Source: Erpetoichthys calabaricus (taxonomy: Eukaryota; Chordata; Cladistia; Polypteriformes; Polypteridae). Taken from it: 64,000 nucleotides of DNA. Positions 35,030 to 56,815 of this stretch are shown piece by piece (position 1 is the stretch's first letter; every line of letters begins with the position of its first letter). Where the stretch lies: NCBI RefSeq assembly GCF_900747795.2, contig NC_041401.2, positions 70,824,688 through 70,888,687 of the forward strand. The letters are read 5' to 3'. Made by a program: the position numbers and the translations under genes. Below the pieces are notes generated by a model. The model saw only the letters and a program-made list of their open reading frames with translations. It searched no databases and had not been told where the DNA came from.

Positions 35030-36170
35030 TTGATTTACCATGTAACCGTAAAAGACGATATTAATATGACTTCCTGCAATCACGAGGCAAGAATCCGAGT
35101 TTCTCTTTATGGTATTACTGTCGTGTTTACTTTTAGAAACAAAAAACAGTTTTATCTCTAACTGCTATTATAGTGAATTCTATCATTCAAAATATTTGAA
35201 ATTATTTTTATGGTACTTTTGTACTAAACGGCATGTCTGACATTATTTCTGGAACCTCGTTCAATAAAGGAAAATTCCGTTAATGACATTAATTTATTAT
35301 GTTACAAAATAAATGATGATCAATAACACAACAAAGCAATCAACAGGCATGAAAATGAAGGTCTAAACTTTCAAGTTCAAAAGAAACTTTTAAAATTGTT
35401 TATATTGAACAATTTTTTAAATGATCCAGCTTACTAATACAGTTCATACTTTCATTTCCATTGTCTGTCTTGAATTGTGTTTTCTTAATTTTGTTCTTCG
35501 CTGCTGCTATAATGTTGATAAATTTCAAGTGGAGTTATTAAACTTTCAAACGTTTACCTGATTTTTAATTTTAATGCATAATTGTTCTCCCTGGGACCCA
35601 AACTTATAAATATGTACTTATCAAAAAAAGTGAAGCGAATCTCTCAAATTGCTTAATAGATATATCGTTTGTTTTTCTAAAGAAATGCAAACATTTGCAT
35701 TATTGAAAGTTGCACATCCATAAACCGTCGTTTTTATTTATTTTGGAACTGAACTAACAGATTTTAAACTTAACTTTAAAAATGTTTTGGGTCGATACAA
35801 TAATTACAAATCAATTTTTTAGTGATTTTAAATAATTTAATCGCCATATACCATTTCTTGTATTAGGAATTTGTCATTTGTTGCATACCCCAACTTACTC
35901 TCCAAACGGAGATGTACTTTTTTGTAAATAAGATTACCGTTATTAGGTCATCGGTGTCACTGCCTGCTCAGGATTCTTCCCATAGTGTGTTCAGCTGTCT
36001 TTGACCACTTTGTGCCTGCGTGTGTCATCGACTCTGTTGTCTGATTTGGTGTAACGCCTGAATCCTACAAAGTGCCCCCTGGTCAGTGTCCCCTCTTGAT
36101 TAGTTAAGGGTTTTTTTGATTCTGTCAGACCAAGTATTGTTACCTTAATAAATGCTAGCTTGATTTCTGA
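35030..36170. other. AT-rich spacer, nothing recognised
   Basis: No coding exon, RNA gene or named repeat identified. Base composition drops sharply from the GC-rich block to its left. Confidence 0.4.
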
Positions 36171-37780
36171 TTGTGTTCCTGCTGCCTTGAAACACGCTGT
36201 GGTGCAGAAACGTATTATAAAAAACAAAATAAGGACACTCCAATGTGTCAAATTCCAGGCCAATTTCTAAACTGCCTTTTTTATCTAAAGTCTTTGAAAA
36301 ACTTGTCCTAACTCAAACATTTCTAGATGAAAATAGTATTCTGGAAAAATTCCAATCCAGATACAGATGTTCTTGCAGCACTGAAACATCCTTGTTAAAG
36401 GTTAACAGCGACCTCTTCCCAATTACTAATCCTGGAGATTTTGCCATTCTTGTACTGCTAGATCTTACTTCAGTTTTTGATGCTGTGGATCTTATGATTC
36501 TTATATCCTGCCTTGAACAGTATGTAGTCATCCAAGGTAATGCCCTGAAATGGTTTAAATCTTATCTAAGAAATAGGAATGTTTCTATTCATTTGGGTGA
36601 GTTCTCATCCTCTGTAGCTCCTTTTACTTGTGGGGTTCCATCCTTGGACCAGCTATCTTTTTGATAGGCATGTTACCTTTAGGCTCCACTGTTAACAAGT
36701 ATGGCTTCTCTATACTGATGACACTTAAATATATTTGCCACTAAAATCAAAGCAAGAAAATACAGACCCTCCATGTGTGCTTGAATGATACTAAAACCTG
36801 AATGGCAATGCATCTTCTTAAACTAAACGATAATAAAACTGTGATCATGGTGTCCAAGAGTTAAAGTTTGAGTGTCTCTGATATTGCTGTTGGACCCCTT
36901 TCCATATACGTATCATAAAGCTTCAGTTAGCCCAGGTGTGATCTGTGACAGCTCATTCAAACTTGACAGACAGATAAATTGTGAAGTTAAATGAAGCTTT
37001 TTCCAGCTGAGACTCTAAGGTAAAGGCCTTTCTTTCTTTCTGTGATCTTGAAAAGGCCATCCAAGCTTTTACAGCATCTCATTTGGACTATTGCAGTTCT
37101 TTGTATGTAGGTATTGGTCAAGCCCTGTTACGACGCCTACAACTATTCCACAACTTTGCTGTTCACTTATTGAAGGCTCTCGTAAGTGTGGCCATATTTC
37201 ACCAATACTGACCTCACTTCACTGGCTTCTGGTCCATTTCAGAATTGATTTTAAAATTCTATTTCTTGTTTTCAAATGTTTGAGTGGATCAGCCCCATCT
37301 TGCCTCTTGGAACCTCTTCACTTGTATGTGCCAACAAGATCCCTGTGGTCTACTAGCCTGATGCTCTTAGTTGTGCCGAGGTCGAGGCTGAAGCAAAGGA
37401 GGAATCGGGTGTTTGTGGTGGCTGCTCCTTTTCTCTGGAATGGCTCTCCTTATTATATTAGGTCTGCTCCATCACAGGCCATTTTTAAGTCATCATTAAA
37501 GTCTTATTTCTTCTTGCTGCCATTTGACCCTGCAAGAGGTTGACATTGTTTGTATATGTTGGCTCACGTACATTCAGGATTATAAATATGTACTGTATAT
37601 ATGGGTATTTTAAGTTTATCTTTTATGTAATGGCTGGTTATTCTTGCAGTTTTGTGATGTGTACATACGGTATATTTGAACTGCTTCTTTTACCCTTTCT
37701 TGTACAGCACTTTGGTTCAGTTCTGGCTGCTGTTGTAAATGTGGTTTATAAATAAATATTGCCTTGCCCTGCTTTATAAA
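36171..37780 (+). mobile_element. L2-type LINE, degenerate, RT and C-terminus
   Basis: Plus-strand RT pieces: RPISKLPFLSKVFEKLVLTQ, FAILVLLDLTSVFDAVD, GNALKWFKSYLRNR (36245-36664); C-terminal piece SLHWLLVHFRIDFKILFLVF, RSLWSTSLMLLVVPRSRLK, APFLWNGSP (37091-37543). The 3' tail ends 'gtggtttataaataaatatt'. Several frame breaks, no active-site segment intact. It lies between the GC-rich block and the minus-strand zinc-finger gene. Confidence 0.8.
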
Positions 37781-37967
37781 ACATTATTTTAATACATAAC
37801 ACTAAGACAATGGACTGTAAAGATGAAGTTGGTTTGAAACATTTATTACAAAAAAGTTAAAGAATATATAAAATATAGAACAAGAATTGTAGGTTGTAAC
37901 TGAACAATGAGGGACATGTATGTTTGTTACATTTTCTCACAAAACTCAGTCATTTTCCTTTTTCCTC

Positions 37968-40754
37968 TCACGTTAATCTAAAAACAGATGCATGTCTTCC
38001 ATAAGTGAAAAAAATATGTCTAAAGACATATTCTCTCTCCTCTTCTTCTGGAAATTCAGATAGCAAATCAAATTTCTGAAGGGCCTCCTCAGTGTCGTCT
38101 TTGTCCATTGACAGTAATGCAGGGAGTGAGATTCGCCCTCTGAACACAGAAATGTTCTCAGCACACCACTTCTGTGCCTCGGTGAAATGCTGAAGGATTC
38201 CATGCTGCTGTAATACATTATATTAAAAAAGAAAGAAAGGAAATTCTTTAAATGGTCATCATAAAGCTCATAGCCTTTTCCTCCACATTTACAAGGTATA
38301 TAAGGAAAGTAAAAAAAATAATGTACAGCAAATGTAATTTATTATACATTATTAACATTACTGCTTTTGATCACAGATTCTACAAGTCTTCAATGTTTCT
38401 TACAATACACTATTATTAATACAGCACACAATGCATTTCAAATGTTTTAAGGCCTTTAAGAGTTGTACTAGTACTACAGTTTGTCAGAAGATATAAAACA
38501 GGCTTTTAGTCTTTTGGGCTTTGACTCCTACTGCTTAACGATTAACAGTCGGCATCTGAGACAAGTATTAAGTCTTTTTATACATTTTATTCACTATACC
38601 ACAGGCATTGTAAGCCAGCATCAACAAAATGTAATTTATCTTTCTTATGGAAGTTTATAAAATGATGTGTCTGTACCTGCTCATCAGTGCCCTGTGCTGG
38701 ATGTTGGAGAAGGGACGCTGACGTTTCTTCTAAAAGAAAAAATCTGAAATCTGCAGAATGCAGTGCTATGGAACAGAATAGCAAGACATTTGTTCATTTC
38801 AGATGTAGTGCCAAGTCTTTACTCTGTCTTCTCATTAATGGCTCAATAAAGTCTAAACCTAAAAACATAGAAAATAATATTTACCTAAGGAAATGTTAAA
38901 AAAGAACCAAAAGAATAAGCACAAAAAATGACCCTGTCCTGGCTGTCCATTGTTTCTGTACCTTCTAATTTTTTGTTTGGTTCTTGGCCTTCATTTAGAA
39001 GGGCGTTTGCTCACTCAGTCTGATGTGAGCAGTTACTTCAGTGATTTCAAAAAGAAGCACTAAGTTTATAATGGTAAACATTTGGACTATTCGTCTTTGA
39101 TTTACAATATGGCTAAGTATATTTGCCATATTGCCGCAGAACTAAATTAGAGTTATTAAAGGAAATTTAAATTTCATTTACCCCTTGGTGCTGGAGTTCT
39201 CAAGTAACATTCTACACCAGCTCTTCCACAAAGCCAGCATGTCATTCTAAAAGGAGTTTAATGTTACAAAAATATTTATGCAAACCATTATAAACATACA
39301 TTTAAATGATCTGGATTTTGAAAGGTAGGCGTTTCTGGAACTTCAAAACCACTATGGACAGTATGCTGAAATTAAAAAAAAAAACAAATATAATAAAATA
39401 AGTTAAACATAACACAAATATCCAACACAAATTGTAGAAGGTGACAAAAATCGGAACCAGCAACCAGATAAAATCCTCCCTCTACAAATACTACAATGAA
39501 AGAAGAGAGGACTAATGTTGAGACACAACTCATTAAAACTGAAGGGGGCCTCGAGGATGAAATACAGAGACACCACAAAATGGTCCTTTGGAAACCTGGA
39601 CACGACATTAAATACAGACATACAAAAAATGATAGTTACAATATGAAATGGTCATACCATCAACATGGAAATTCCACAGCCATGGCTATTCATCTGACTT
39701 GGAAGGCCCTAATACATCCATCCATCCCGCTATATCCTAACTACAGTATCACGGGGGTCTGCTGGAGCCAATCCCAGCCAACACAGGGCGCAAGGCAGGA
39801 AACAAAACCCAGGCAGGGCGCCAGCCCACCGCAGGGCGCACACACACCAAGCACACACCAACACACCAAGCACACACTAGGGAAGCCCTAATACAAGGGG
39901 TAAAAAAATTTAAACAAAGAAAAATATTAAATACTGACATACAGTAAACTGTTGACAATGACTTTTAAACAGAAACAACAATGGAATTGGCCACTTGGGA
40001 CACACCCTGTGTTACATCTGTAAATAGTAAATCCTGCCAAACAACGGAAAATGCTCAGCTTTTTAACCTGTATTTTAAAAAGTTCCAGATCAGAAATGTA
40101 AATGTCAGTATTGTTTGCAAGCACACACTCTTAGCATACCCTGTATATACACTACCTGCATACTTGACAATGTGGCCTTCATGACTCTGAAGGTGACGTA
40201 GCAGGATGCTGTAGTCTCTGTGCTTTTTACAAAGAGGGCACTTGGATTCATTTGGAAATTTAATCAATGTTATCAAAGTTGTTTTTATATTCTCTGCCTT
40301 TATGGAGAAATGTGACTGTGGAAATCAAGACAAAAATAATATGTAATACTAATTTGGCAGAAAGCGCTAACGTGCTTTTAAAAATAGCTAACTTAACTAA
40401 GTTAAGATAAGATATTTAACATACGTTAATGACGACGATAAACATAAATACCTTTCATATTGTACACTGACATTGCAGATTCTCTACATAACATCTCATA
40501 AATAAGTGAAAAAGTTAATATAGATGAAATAATACGGCAAATATTAAAAAGAAATAATACAAGAGGTAACAAATAATTAAAACGATATGCTTAAAAATAG
40601 GATATGTCAGTAATGACGATAAACAGAGAACACTTGGATTCGCTATACAGTATATAATCGTACATCTCATTAGTTTTGTTTAATGGATCTAAAGTTTCTT
40701 TAAATATACTGAGCTTTTTATTCTGTGAGTCCATACCTGGTTCTGTTGTGCCAT
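37968..40754 (-). CDS. Unrecognised gene with one C2H2 zinc finger
   Basis: I do not recognise this protein. Candidate exons, 5' to 3': 40754-40737 (ATG, encodes MAQQNQ), 40315-40156 (CPLCKKHRDYSILLRHLQSH, a C-x2-C-x12-H-x4-H finger), 39365-39300, 39246-39182, 38729-38677, 38207-37968 (stop TGA at 37970-37968). All have GT/AG borders. The first two exons join cleanly in phase 0, and the last three join cleanly as TCWLCGRAG, ETSASLLQHPAQGTDEQ and QHGILQHFTEAQKW. The last exon has an acidic MDKDDTEEALQKFDLLSEF stretch and ends HASVFRLT. The exon at 39365-39300 does not fit that phase, so an exon is missing, alternative or wrongly bounded. A minus-strand AATAAA lies at 37842-37847. It is head-to-head with CENPV. 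Confidence 0.5.
39717..39885 (-). repeat. SINE 3' half
   Basis: 'catccatcccgctatatcct' then 'acgggggtctgctggagcca' and 'gcagggcgccagcccaccgc', ending near 'cacactaggg'. Reversed 3' half of a SINE within an intron of the zinc-finger gene. Confidence 0.75.
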
Positions 40755-41418
40755 TGTTCCGTGTCAGAAATCGTTTTCAGCTCCTTTTCTTTTTCGAATT
40801 GGAATAACTGTACAGCAGCTCTTCTTCTCTTTCTACGGACTATAGGCAGTTGTGGGGCGGACTGTGGAAGGCAGGAGGCGTGGAAGGCCGGGGGCGTGGA
40901 AGGCCAGGGGCGTGGAAGGCCAAGTCTGCGACCTGCAGCCGGACCCTTCTCGTCCCAACATACTACACCGCCATGCACGTGTTATTGGTACCGCCTCCAT
41001 AGGGTGACTCCGCCTGTCGTTTGACGACGCCACGCCCATTCCCGAAACGCTGACAAATGCAAAAAAAAAGAGTCCAGAGGATACACCTCCCCCAAAAGTA
41101 AAATACTTTTCACAGCAATTGGGCGTGAGAAAATGCGTTTGACGGGACTATTCATGTTGGGCTTTTTTTCTTGAAACTGTGCGCGACTTTGTAAAACCTA
41201 AAATGTCTCTTTACATTTTCACGCCCCTTTAGCCTATGAAATTAACGTAGTAAACCAATCCTGGACTAGATTTTATATGTTTGGGTGAGATTATGACTGT
41301 GATTGGGCAGTAAAGTGCCTGTCAAATCTGGCAACCTTGTTTCGTCAGATTCAAGTCAAGTTCGTAGAGGAAGTTTCTGCAGATAGGAGTAAAGACCACA
41401 AGCGATTTTAGATCCGAG
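40755..41418. promoter_or_regulatory. Shared promoter region of two divergent genes
   Basis: The minus-strand zinc-finger gene starts its ATG at 40754, and the CENPV 5' exon probably lies near 41340-41430 on the plus strand. The roughly 660 bases between are GC- and CpG-richer than the flanks, and contain a GC-rich repeat unit (40858-40947) and a CCGCCCATTCCC-like block near 41033. This is inferred from gene layout only. Confidence 0.4.
40858..40947 (-). repeat. GC-rich unit, inverted partner of 34889-34978
   Basis: 'ggaaggcaggaggcgtggaa' followed by more 'ggggcgtggaaggcc' words and 'aagtctgcgacctgcagcc'. See the partner entry. It falls inside the presumed divergent promoter. Confidence 0.75.
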
Positions 41419-51293
<9,875 letters not shown>

Positions 51294-51385
51294 CATGGCT
51301 GTCTTAGTTTTGCAAAGACTCTGAGAGCTAATGGGATGATGCCTAAATTAACAGAATCAACCAAATACAGAATATAGCTGGGAAT

Positions 51386-51396
51386 AAAATAAAGCC
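51386..51396 (+). terminator. CENPV polyadenylation signal
   Basis: 'ggaataaaataaagcc' gives AATAAA about 95 bases after the CENPV stop codon, with a second overlapping copy. Confidence 0.6.
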
Positions 51397-51957
51397 TTAA
51401 TACATGAAATACCAAAATAAGCCTTTTAATTCTGTTGCAGTAAAGGTGCTGAAATCTGAAGTGAGTGAAGTCATGAGGTAGTTCTTCAACACAATGAATG
51501 ACAACAAAATAATCACAATAATACAGTATTTATTGTACAAGGCATATGGTAATTGTCTACTGAGCTGCCATTTTATCAAATAAGACTTGCAATAAGATGT
51601 ATTACATAAATGTGCATGATGTCAACATTTGGAGCAGTCGCTGACATAGCAACTGGCTCGGTGCCGCACAGTGCGGCGAGGTGCAGAGGATTAAGCTGCA
51701 AACTGAGGGATTCGCCATTCCATGCCTTGATCACTCTGCAGTCCTGCCTCAGGTACAACAGACAACAAAGAAAAAAGCGTTTTGCTTCATATATTGTAAA
51801 AATAAACCTAATATTTTATTAACAGCCATTAAAAATAGCCATTTTGGCATTTTCCCCACTTATTAAAAATGGTTTCATTAACTTCCGATGTTGGCCGCTT
51901 TTATTTAAAAAAAAAAAAAAAAGGTGATTTGAATTTTTTGGGTATTATTGCATGACA

Positions 51958-52160
51958 GGGTGGGCGGCATAGTGATATAGTAACCAGAACTGCTGCCTCG
52001 TATGCCTTGCTGATGATTCTAAAATTCCAGTCTATGTGAAGTTTTTACCTTGTCTGCTTGGGCTTTTCTCTGGATATTTTGGTTTTCCTCTCTATTCTCA
52101 AGATGTGTCTTAGATTAACTGACAACTGAGCATTCATTGTATTGAGAACATTTTACTAGA
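51958..52160 (+). repeat. SINE copy, diverged
   Basis: 'gtgggcggcatagtgatata' head then 'ctgctgcctcgtatgcc' and 'cttttctctggatattttgg'. The tail is lost. Confidence 0.6.
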
Positions 52161-52364
52161 TAAATCAATAGCAGCAGACAGACATACCTGAAATCTAACA
52201 CAATTGGCTAGAATCCTTAACAGATCATTTTTGACTTTGCTGCAAGTACAGTGTGTTCATCTGGAACTTCAAAAGGAAATCCGTAAACTGTCTTGTTTAA
52301 AAAAGTGGGACAGACATTTGGGATAGATGAAGAAATCTCGGTACAGCTTGTAAAATATAAACAT

Positions 52365-52840
52365 TGTGAGGAATGGCTGGGGTAGTCTGGTATCCTGGGC
52401 CAGAATGAGCCCTGTCCCCTTCCTGGCAAGGAGGCTGACATAGTGGATGGACAAGAGGAGACAACCACTGAAGAGCGCATATTACCCTGATATACTGGAT
52501 GGCATTATTAATGGGCAGGTGTGCCCATTTGTATGGCTGCGGGGGGCACTGAGAGTTACATCCAGTGAGACTGCCCTTCTGTTCCTGCTTTTCTGAGCTC
52601 CCATCTGACCCAGGAGTGTCTCCTGCTTGTGGTATTCTTACATTAGAAGTACTCCTGGGTCCAGCATAAAAGGAGCTGCCACCACTCACACAGACAGTCA
52701 GAGCTGGGAGAGGAGTCAAGCAAATGAAGAAGGAGGAGGAGAAAGAAGTGTGCTTTAGTTGTGGACTGTTAAATGGAAGAAACCTGTGAAAGGTATTTAT
52801 TTCGTCAACCAAAATAAAGAAATATTTTAAAAGGATTTTG
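52365..52840 (+). mobile_element. Possible solo-LTR-like unit
   Basis: Non-coding repeat unit that begins with TGT, has a TATA-like 'cataaaaggag' (about 52668) and an AATAAA near 52812. This layout suggests a lone LTR of an old element, but the family is not determined. Confidence 0.3.
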
Positions 52841-53145
52841 TTTTTTATTGGCCTTTATAGAAATTCACAATCAATTTTTGCAAACAGCATATTTCATGAG
52901 TGTATAACAAAGTGACCTGCACCATAGCATCGGCTCCAAGCACAAAATAGTGCAACACTGTAGGACTCCCATACAAGGTGTAATACATTTTACAGAGTGG
53001 AGGCAAGGATGCATGGAAAAATATGACCGTTGCAAATAAATGGGCCCAACACCACTGTGTTTTTACACACCATACTTCTGTTCATTTTGTTGACTAATTT
53101 CTCTCTGCTTTTACTGTTAGTTTTTGCTGCTTTACAATCCCAATA

Positions 53146-56100
53146 TTACTCCTGTTTCCTGATCTTCTGCTCTTCAGAGAGGCATTTGTAGGTATTGATC
53201 AGCATGTAACGTGAAAACAGAACATACATGTAACGGAACCACAACATCTGGCTGCGATGGCAACGCATTGCAATCTGTGGGGCAGATAAAAGAAACTTTC
53301 AGATTGAGACCACCATTAAAGTAAGACTGTGATAAGATTACTGTTAGCCTGATGTTGAGGGGCATCTACACGTATAGAGGTTGTACCAGTTGTTATTGTT
53401 TTAAACATATTACACAGATTAACATGCATGGAGTGGGGTGAGGAAGGAGGACAGAAAAGGAAAAAGCAACTTAGTTAAACTCAACTGCCCCACATTAAAA
53501 TCACCAGCTATTTAGTCAAGTGGTTGGGTTCTCCTCTGCCACCTCAACTCTAATCTCTCTCGCTGCTCTTCTTTCCTAGCAGTGAGCTGTTGTCTCACTA
53601 ACCTTCCATCTGGTGCACATGGTGTGTGCATCGTCTGTTCTTCAGTTTCCCCTAAAAGTTTTAATACAAGCAGGATCCCTGCCTTGCTGCTGTTTTGTTT
53701 TAGGCGACTGAAAAATCAGTCCCCTGGTTGGACTAAAAGAATGTGTGCCCAAGAAAGAAACACGATGTCAATTAAAGACATGTCACAGTAACATACAGAT
53801 TGAGGATTGTTTAGAGTTTGAATCAGAGACATGAAGAGTAAACCAGTTCAGTAAAGCTATGACAAAGAACAAATTTGTGTGTGCTGTTATTGTTTAATGT
53901 TATTGTTAGTTATTATGACTTGGATAAAGATCAGATCACATTTTAGCATACATTCTAGCAGGAATCCAGAAAATATGTTATGCCTGGGAGCAGCAAAGTC
54001 TTGTTTGTGGGAGTTCAGAGGTTTGAGAGCAAGAGGAGGTGAAAAAGAGGAATGATCTGGTGATACTTTGAAGATGGGCAAGCCACTCCATCAGTCAAAG
54101 AGATATATAGCTTGGGCTTGACTTGCTTCTTTGTAATGGAGTGGTATGGGTTAGACTAAAATTCAACCACAACATCGAGATGAAGTTCCTGCAGAGAAAT
54201 ATACAGGGACAGCAGCAATGAAGGATATCAGCAAATCCCTCTTCAATTCATCACTGCTGACAAGGCTAGCGTGCAGTATCTATTCCTGAAGGTTTCAAAT
54301 TTTCAAGATTTTTGAATCAAACTTTGCATTTTCTGTAGTTGATCTGAACTTTCTGCGTTTGCTGTGTGACTATCATTGATTGTTACAGAAAATCGCAGTC
54401 TGCCTATAAATTAATAACAACACCAAACTGCTTACAGTAAAGTCTGTCCTGTAGGACATGCATGGCTCACCTTGGCTTCTTCATACTCCTTTCTCGTTAA
54501 AATAAATAGTAAATCTGGAGTCCTTAACCAGCTGACTGGTGCATCCAAAACAGAGAGGTACTTCCTGAAAATATTCACTGTTTCCAAGACAGCTGCACAG
54601 CAGCCTAAGATGAAAGAAAAGACTTTAAATTTCTTTAAGAATTCTCTTTATGGCATGCTTGAAGGAGAAATCTGCACAATTACCATTTGTCATCTAACCT
54701 GCTTATACAGTTCATGATCATGGAGAGCTGCTTACAATTATGACTGTTGGGGTTGCAAGGGTTTAGTAGTGAAGTTGAGCATCAATAGGAGTTGAGTAAG
54801 CGCAGGACACGCCAATACCGTCGCACACAGATATCTGCAGTGTTTTATTATACATACTAAACATTACAGAAGCCGACTAAAGGACCAAAGAAGGCTGCAG
54901 TGAATTCTACAGTAGCTTCCATGCTGCAAGAAAAGCTGCCGAAGCAGTGATGCGCTACATTACAAAACACATTTAGCATTTCAGTTATGAGGCACAGGAT
55001 AGCCAGTAAAAATTGTAAAAAGGAATAACTGTGCAAGCACACGAAACATGTTATTAGGAGCAAGGGTCTAAATCCTACATCATGCTACTCAGTCAAGAAC
55101 CAACACAAAAATGTACTTAACTGGGGAAATGAAAGCAAGGCAACAGGAAAAGTGCATACCTTCAGGTAACTGCCTGCTAGCTGACAGGAAGCTAAAGAAA
55201 ATACAAAGAACAGACACTGTTAGATCAATTGTTGCAACAAACAATGGCCACAAGCCCTACTTTAATTTTAAAAACAGGAATAAGGAATTCCCATCAAGCC
55301 AATCTCACCACATCCACATTTGCTACACATTCAATACACAACCGATCTTTATGTTTAAAGACATCAAGGGAACTTAAAGCAGTTGCGCATTAGTTTGCAG
55401 ACAAGGCCTGCCTGTCAGCTGAGGTGAGGCATCCATGCTCTGACTAAAATGTCACCCTTCCAAAGAGGACATGGTTATCTGTACTTTGGGGAACGTTTTA
55501 TTATTTTTTTGAAAATAACTAGGGCTTATGGTTCATAAGGGAAAAAGCATCGATGATTTATAAATTCTACACTAAGTGGTTAGCATTGGCTTCAAATCCC
55601 GTGGCCATACGGGTGTTGTTTATGTATGTGTGTTGTTTGCATGTTCTCCTCGAGTCTGCATTGGTTTTTCTCTCACATTAAAAACACTGGCAACTTAGGC
55701 CAACTGCCAACGCCAAACTGGGCCTGTATGGGTGTGTCTGTGAATGGCCCCTCTGATGGACTGGTGTCCTTGTCCAGGAATATTTCCTACCTTCAGCCAA
55801 GTACTGCAAAGATAGGTTCTGGCTAATGGAGACCCTCAATTGGATTAAACAGGTTATGTAACATAAAATCTCAATAAAATCTTTTACTTTTTCAAAATCT
55901 TTTAAATGCAGTTTGGTTCTATGCAAGCAAAACATTTTGAGTGTTGACCCCCCCCAAATTAATGTTCATTCTATGATTTTGTTTCTTGAGAGCTTTCTTA
56001 TTGTAGAGTTGAAACACTATTTTTCCTTAGGTGAATGTCCTGAGTTAAAATGAGACATGTCATACATTCCATAACATCACAAGTGGCCAAACATGAGAAA

Positions 56101-56728
56101 GTAGTTCTTATGACAAGTAAAACTGGTCTTGAAAAATAACATTCAGTATATGTATCTAGGGAAAGGGTCTTTGTTTTTAAAGAGACCTCCAGTACCTGAG
56201 TGACTTGAAGAGGGCGATGTGGTTCGCATGTCTACTAACTCCACCTGCGTCAAATGTTAGAACCTGTAACATCAAAGTGACATGAGTGAAATACTGAAAG
56301 ACCCACAAGTAAGCCCAGATCTTTAAATTTCAAAAAGTATTCAATCACATTAACAAGAATTACTGTGTCTTCATCAGTCATCACATACTCCGCTCTACTT
56401 CAGCATGGACGGAAGATGCAGAATGAAATCTGAGCTGATCATTTACATATTGATTTGCTCTGTCATGTCTGACTGAAGTGGAACATTGAAGGTCATGTCA
56501 TTGTAGTTATCATCACCGAATAAAATAAATATTCATTATGCCCAAGTAGTACTAGGGGGTTGTACCGTGTTAGCCATTATGAATGTAGTGAGAAGTCAAG
56601 TAAAATGACACCTTTTATTAGCTAACTAAAAAGATTACAATATGCAAGCTTTCGAGGCAACTCAGGCCCCTTCTTCAGGCAAGATGTAATTCTTCCTCTT
56701 TGTGAATTTCCCATCGGGATTAATAAAG

Positions 56729-56815
<87 letters not shown>

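Noticed and set aside
34777-35064. GC-rich overlapping frames rich in Arg, Gly and Pro
   Set aside because: They result from the tandem 'ggccttccacgcc' words. Low-complexity translation in several frames, not a gene.
38000-38207. Similarity of the last zinc-finger-gene exon to the hinge-side segment of SMC5
   Set aside because: Only a loose pattern (a Trp, a Phe-Arg-Gly and a Pro-Ala-Leu-Leu) matches from memory; far too weak to name the gene.
40718-41024. Longer frames around the start of the zinc-finger gene
   Set aside because: They read through the GC-rich unit and promoter. The short exon with MAQQNQ and a proper donor explains the coding part.
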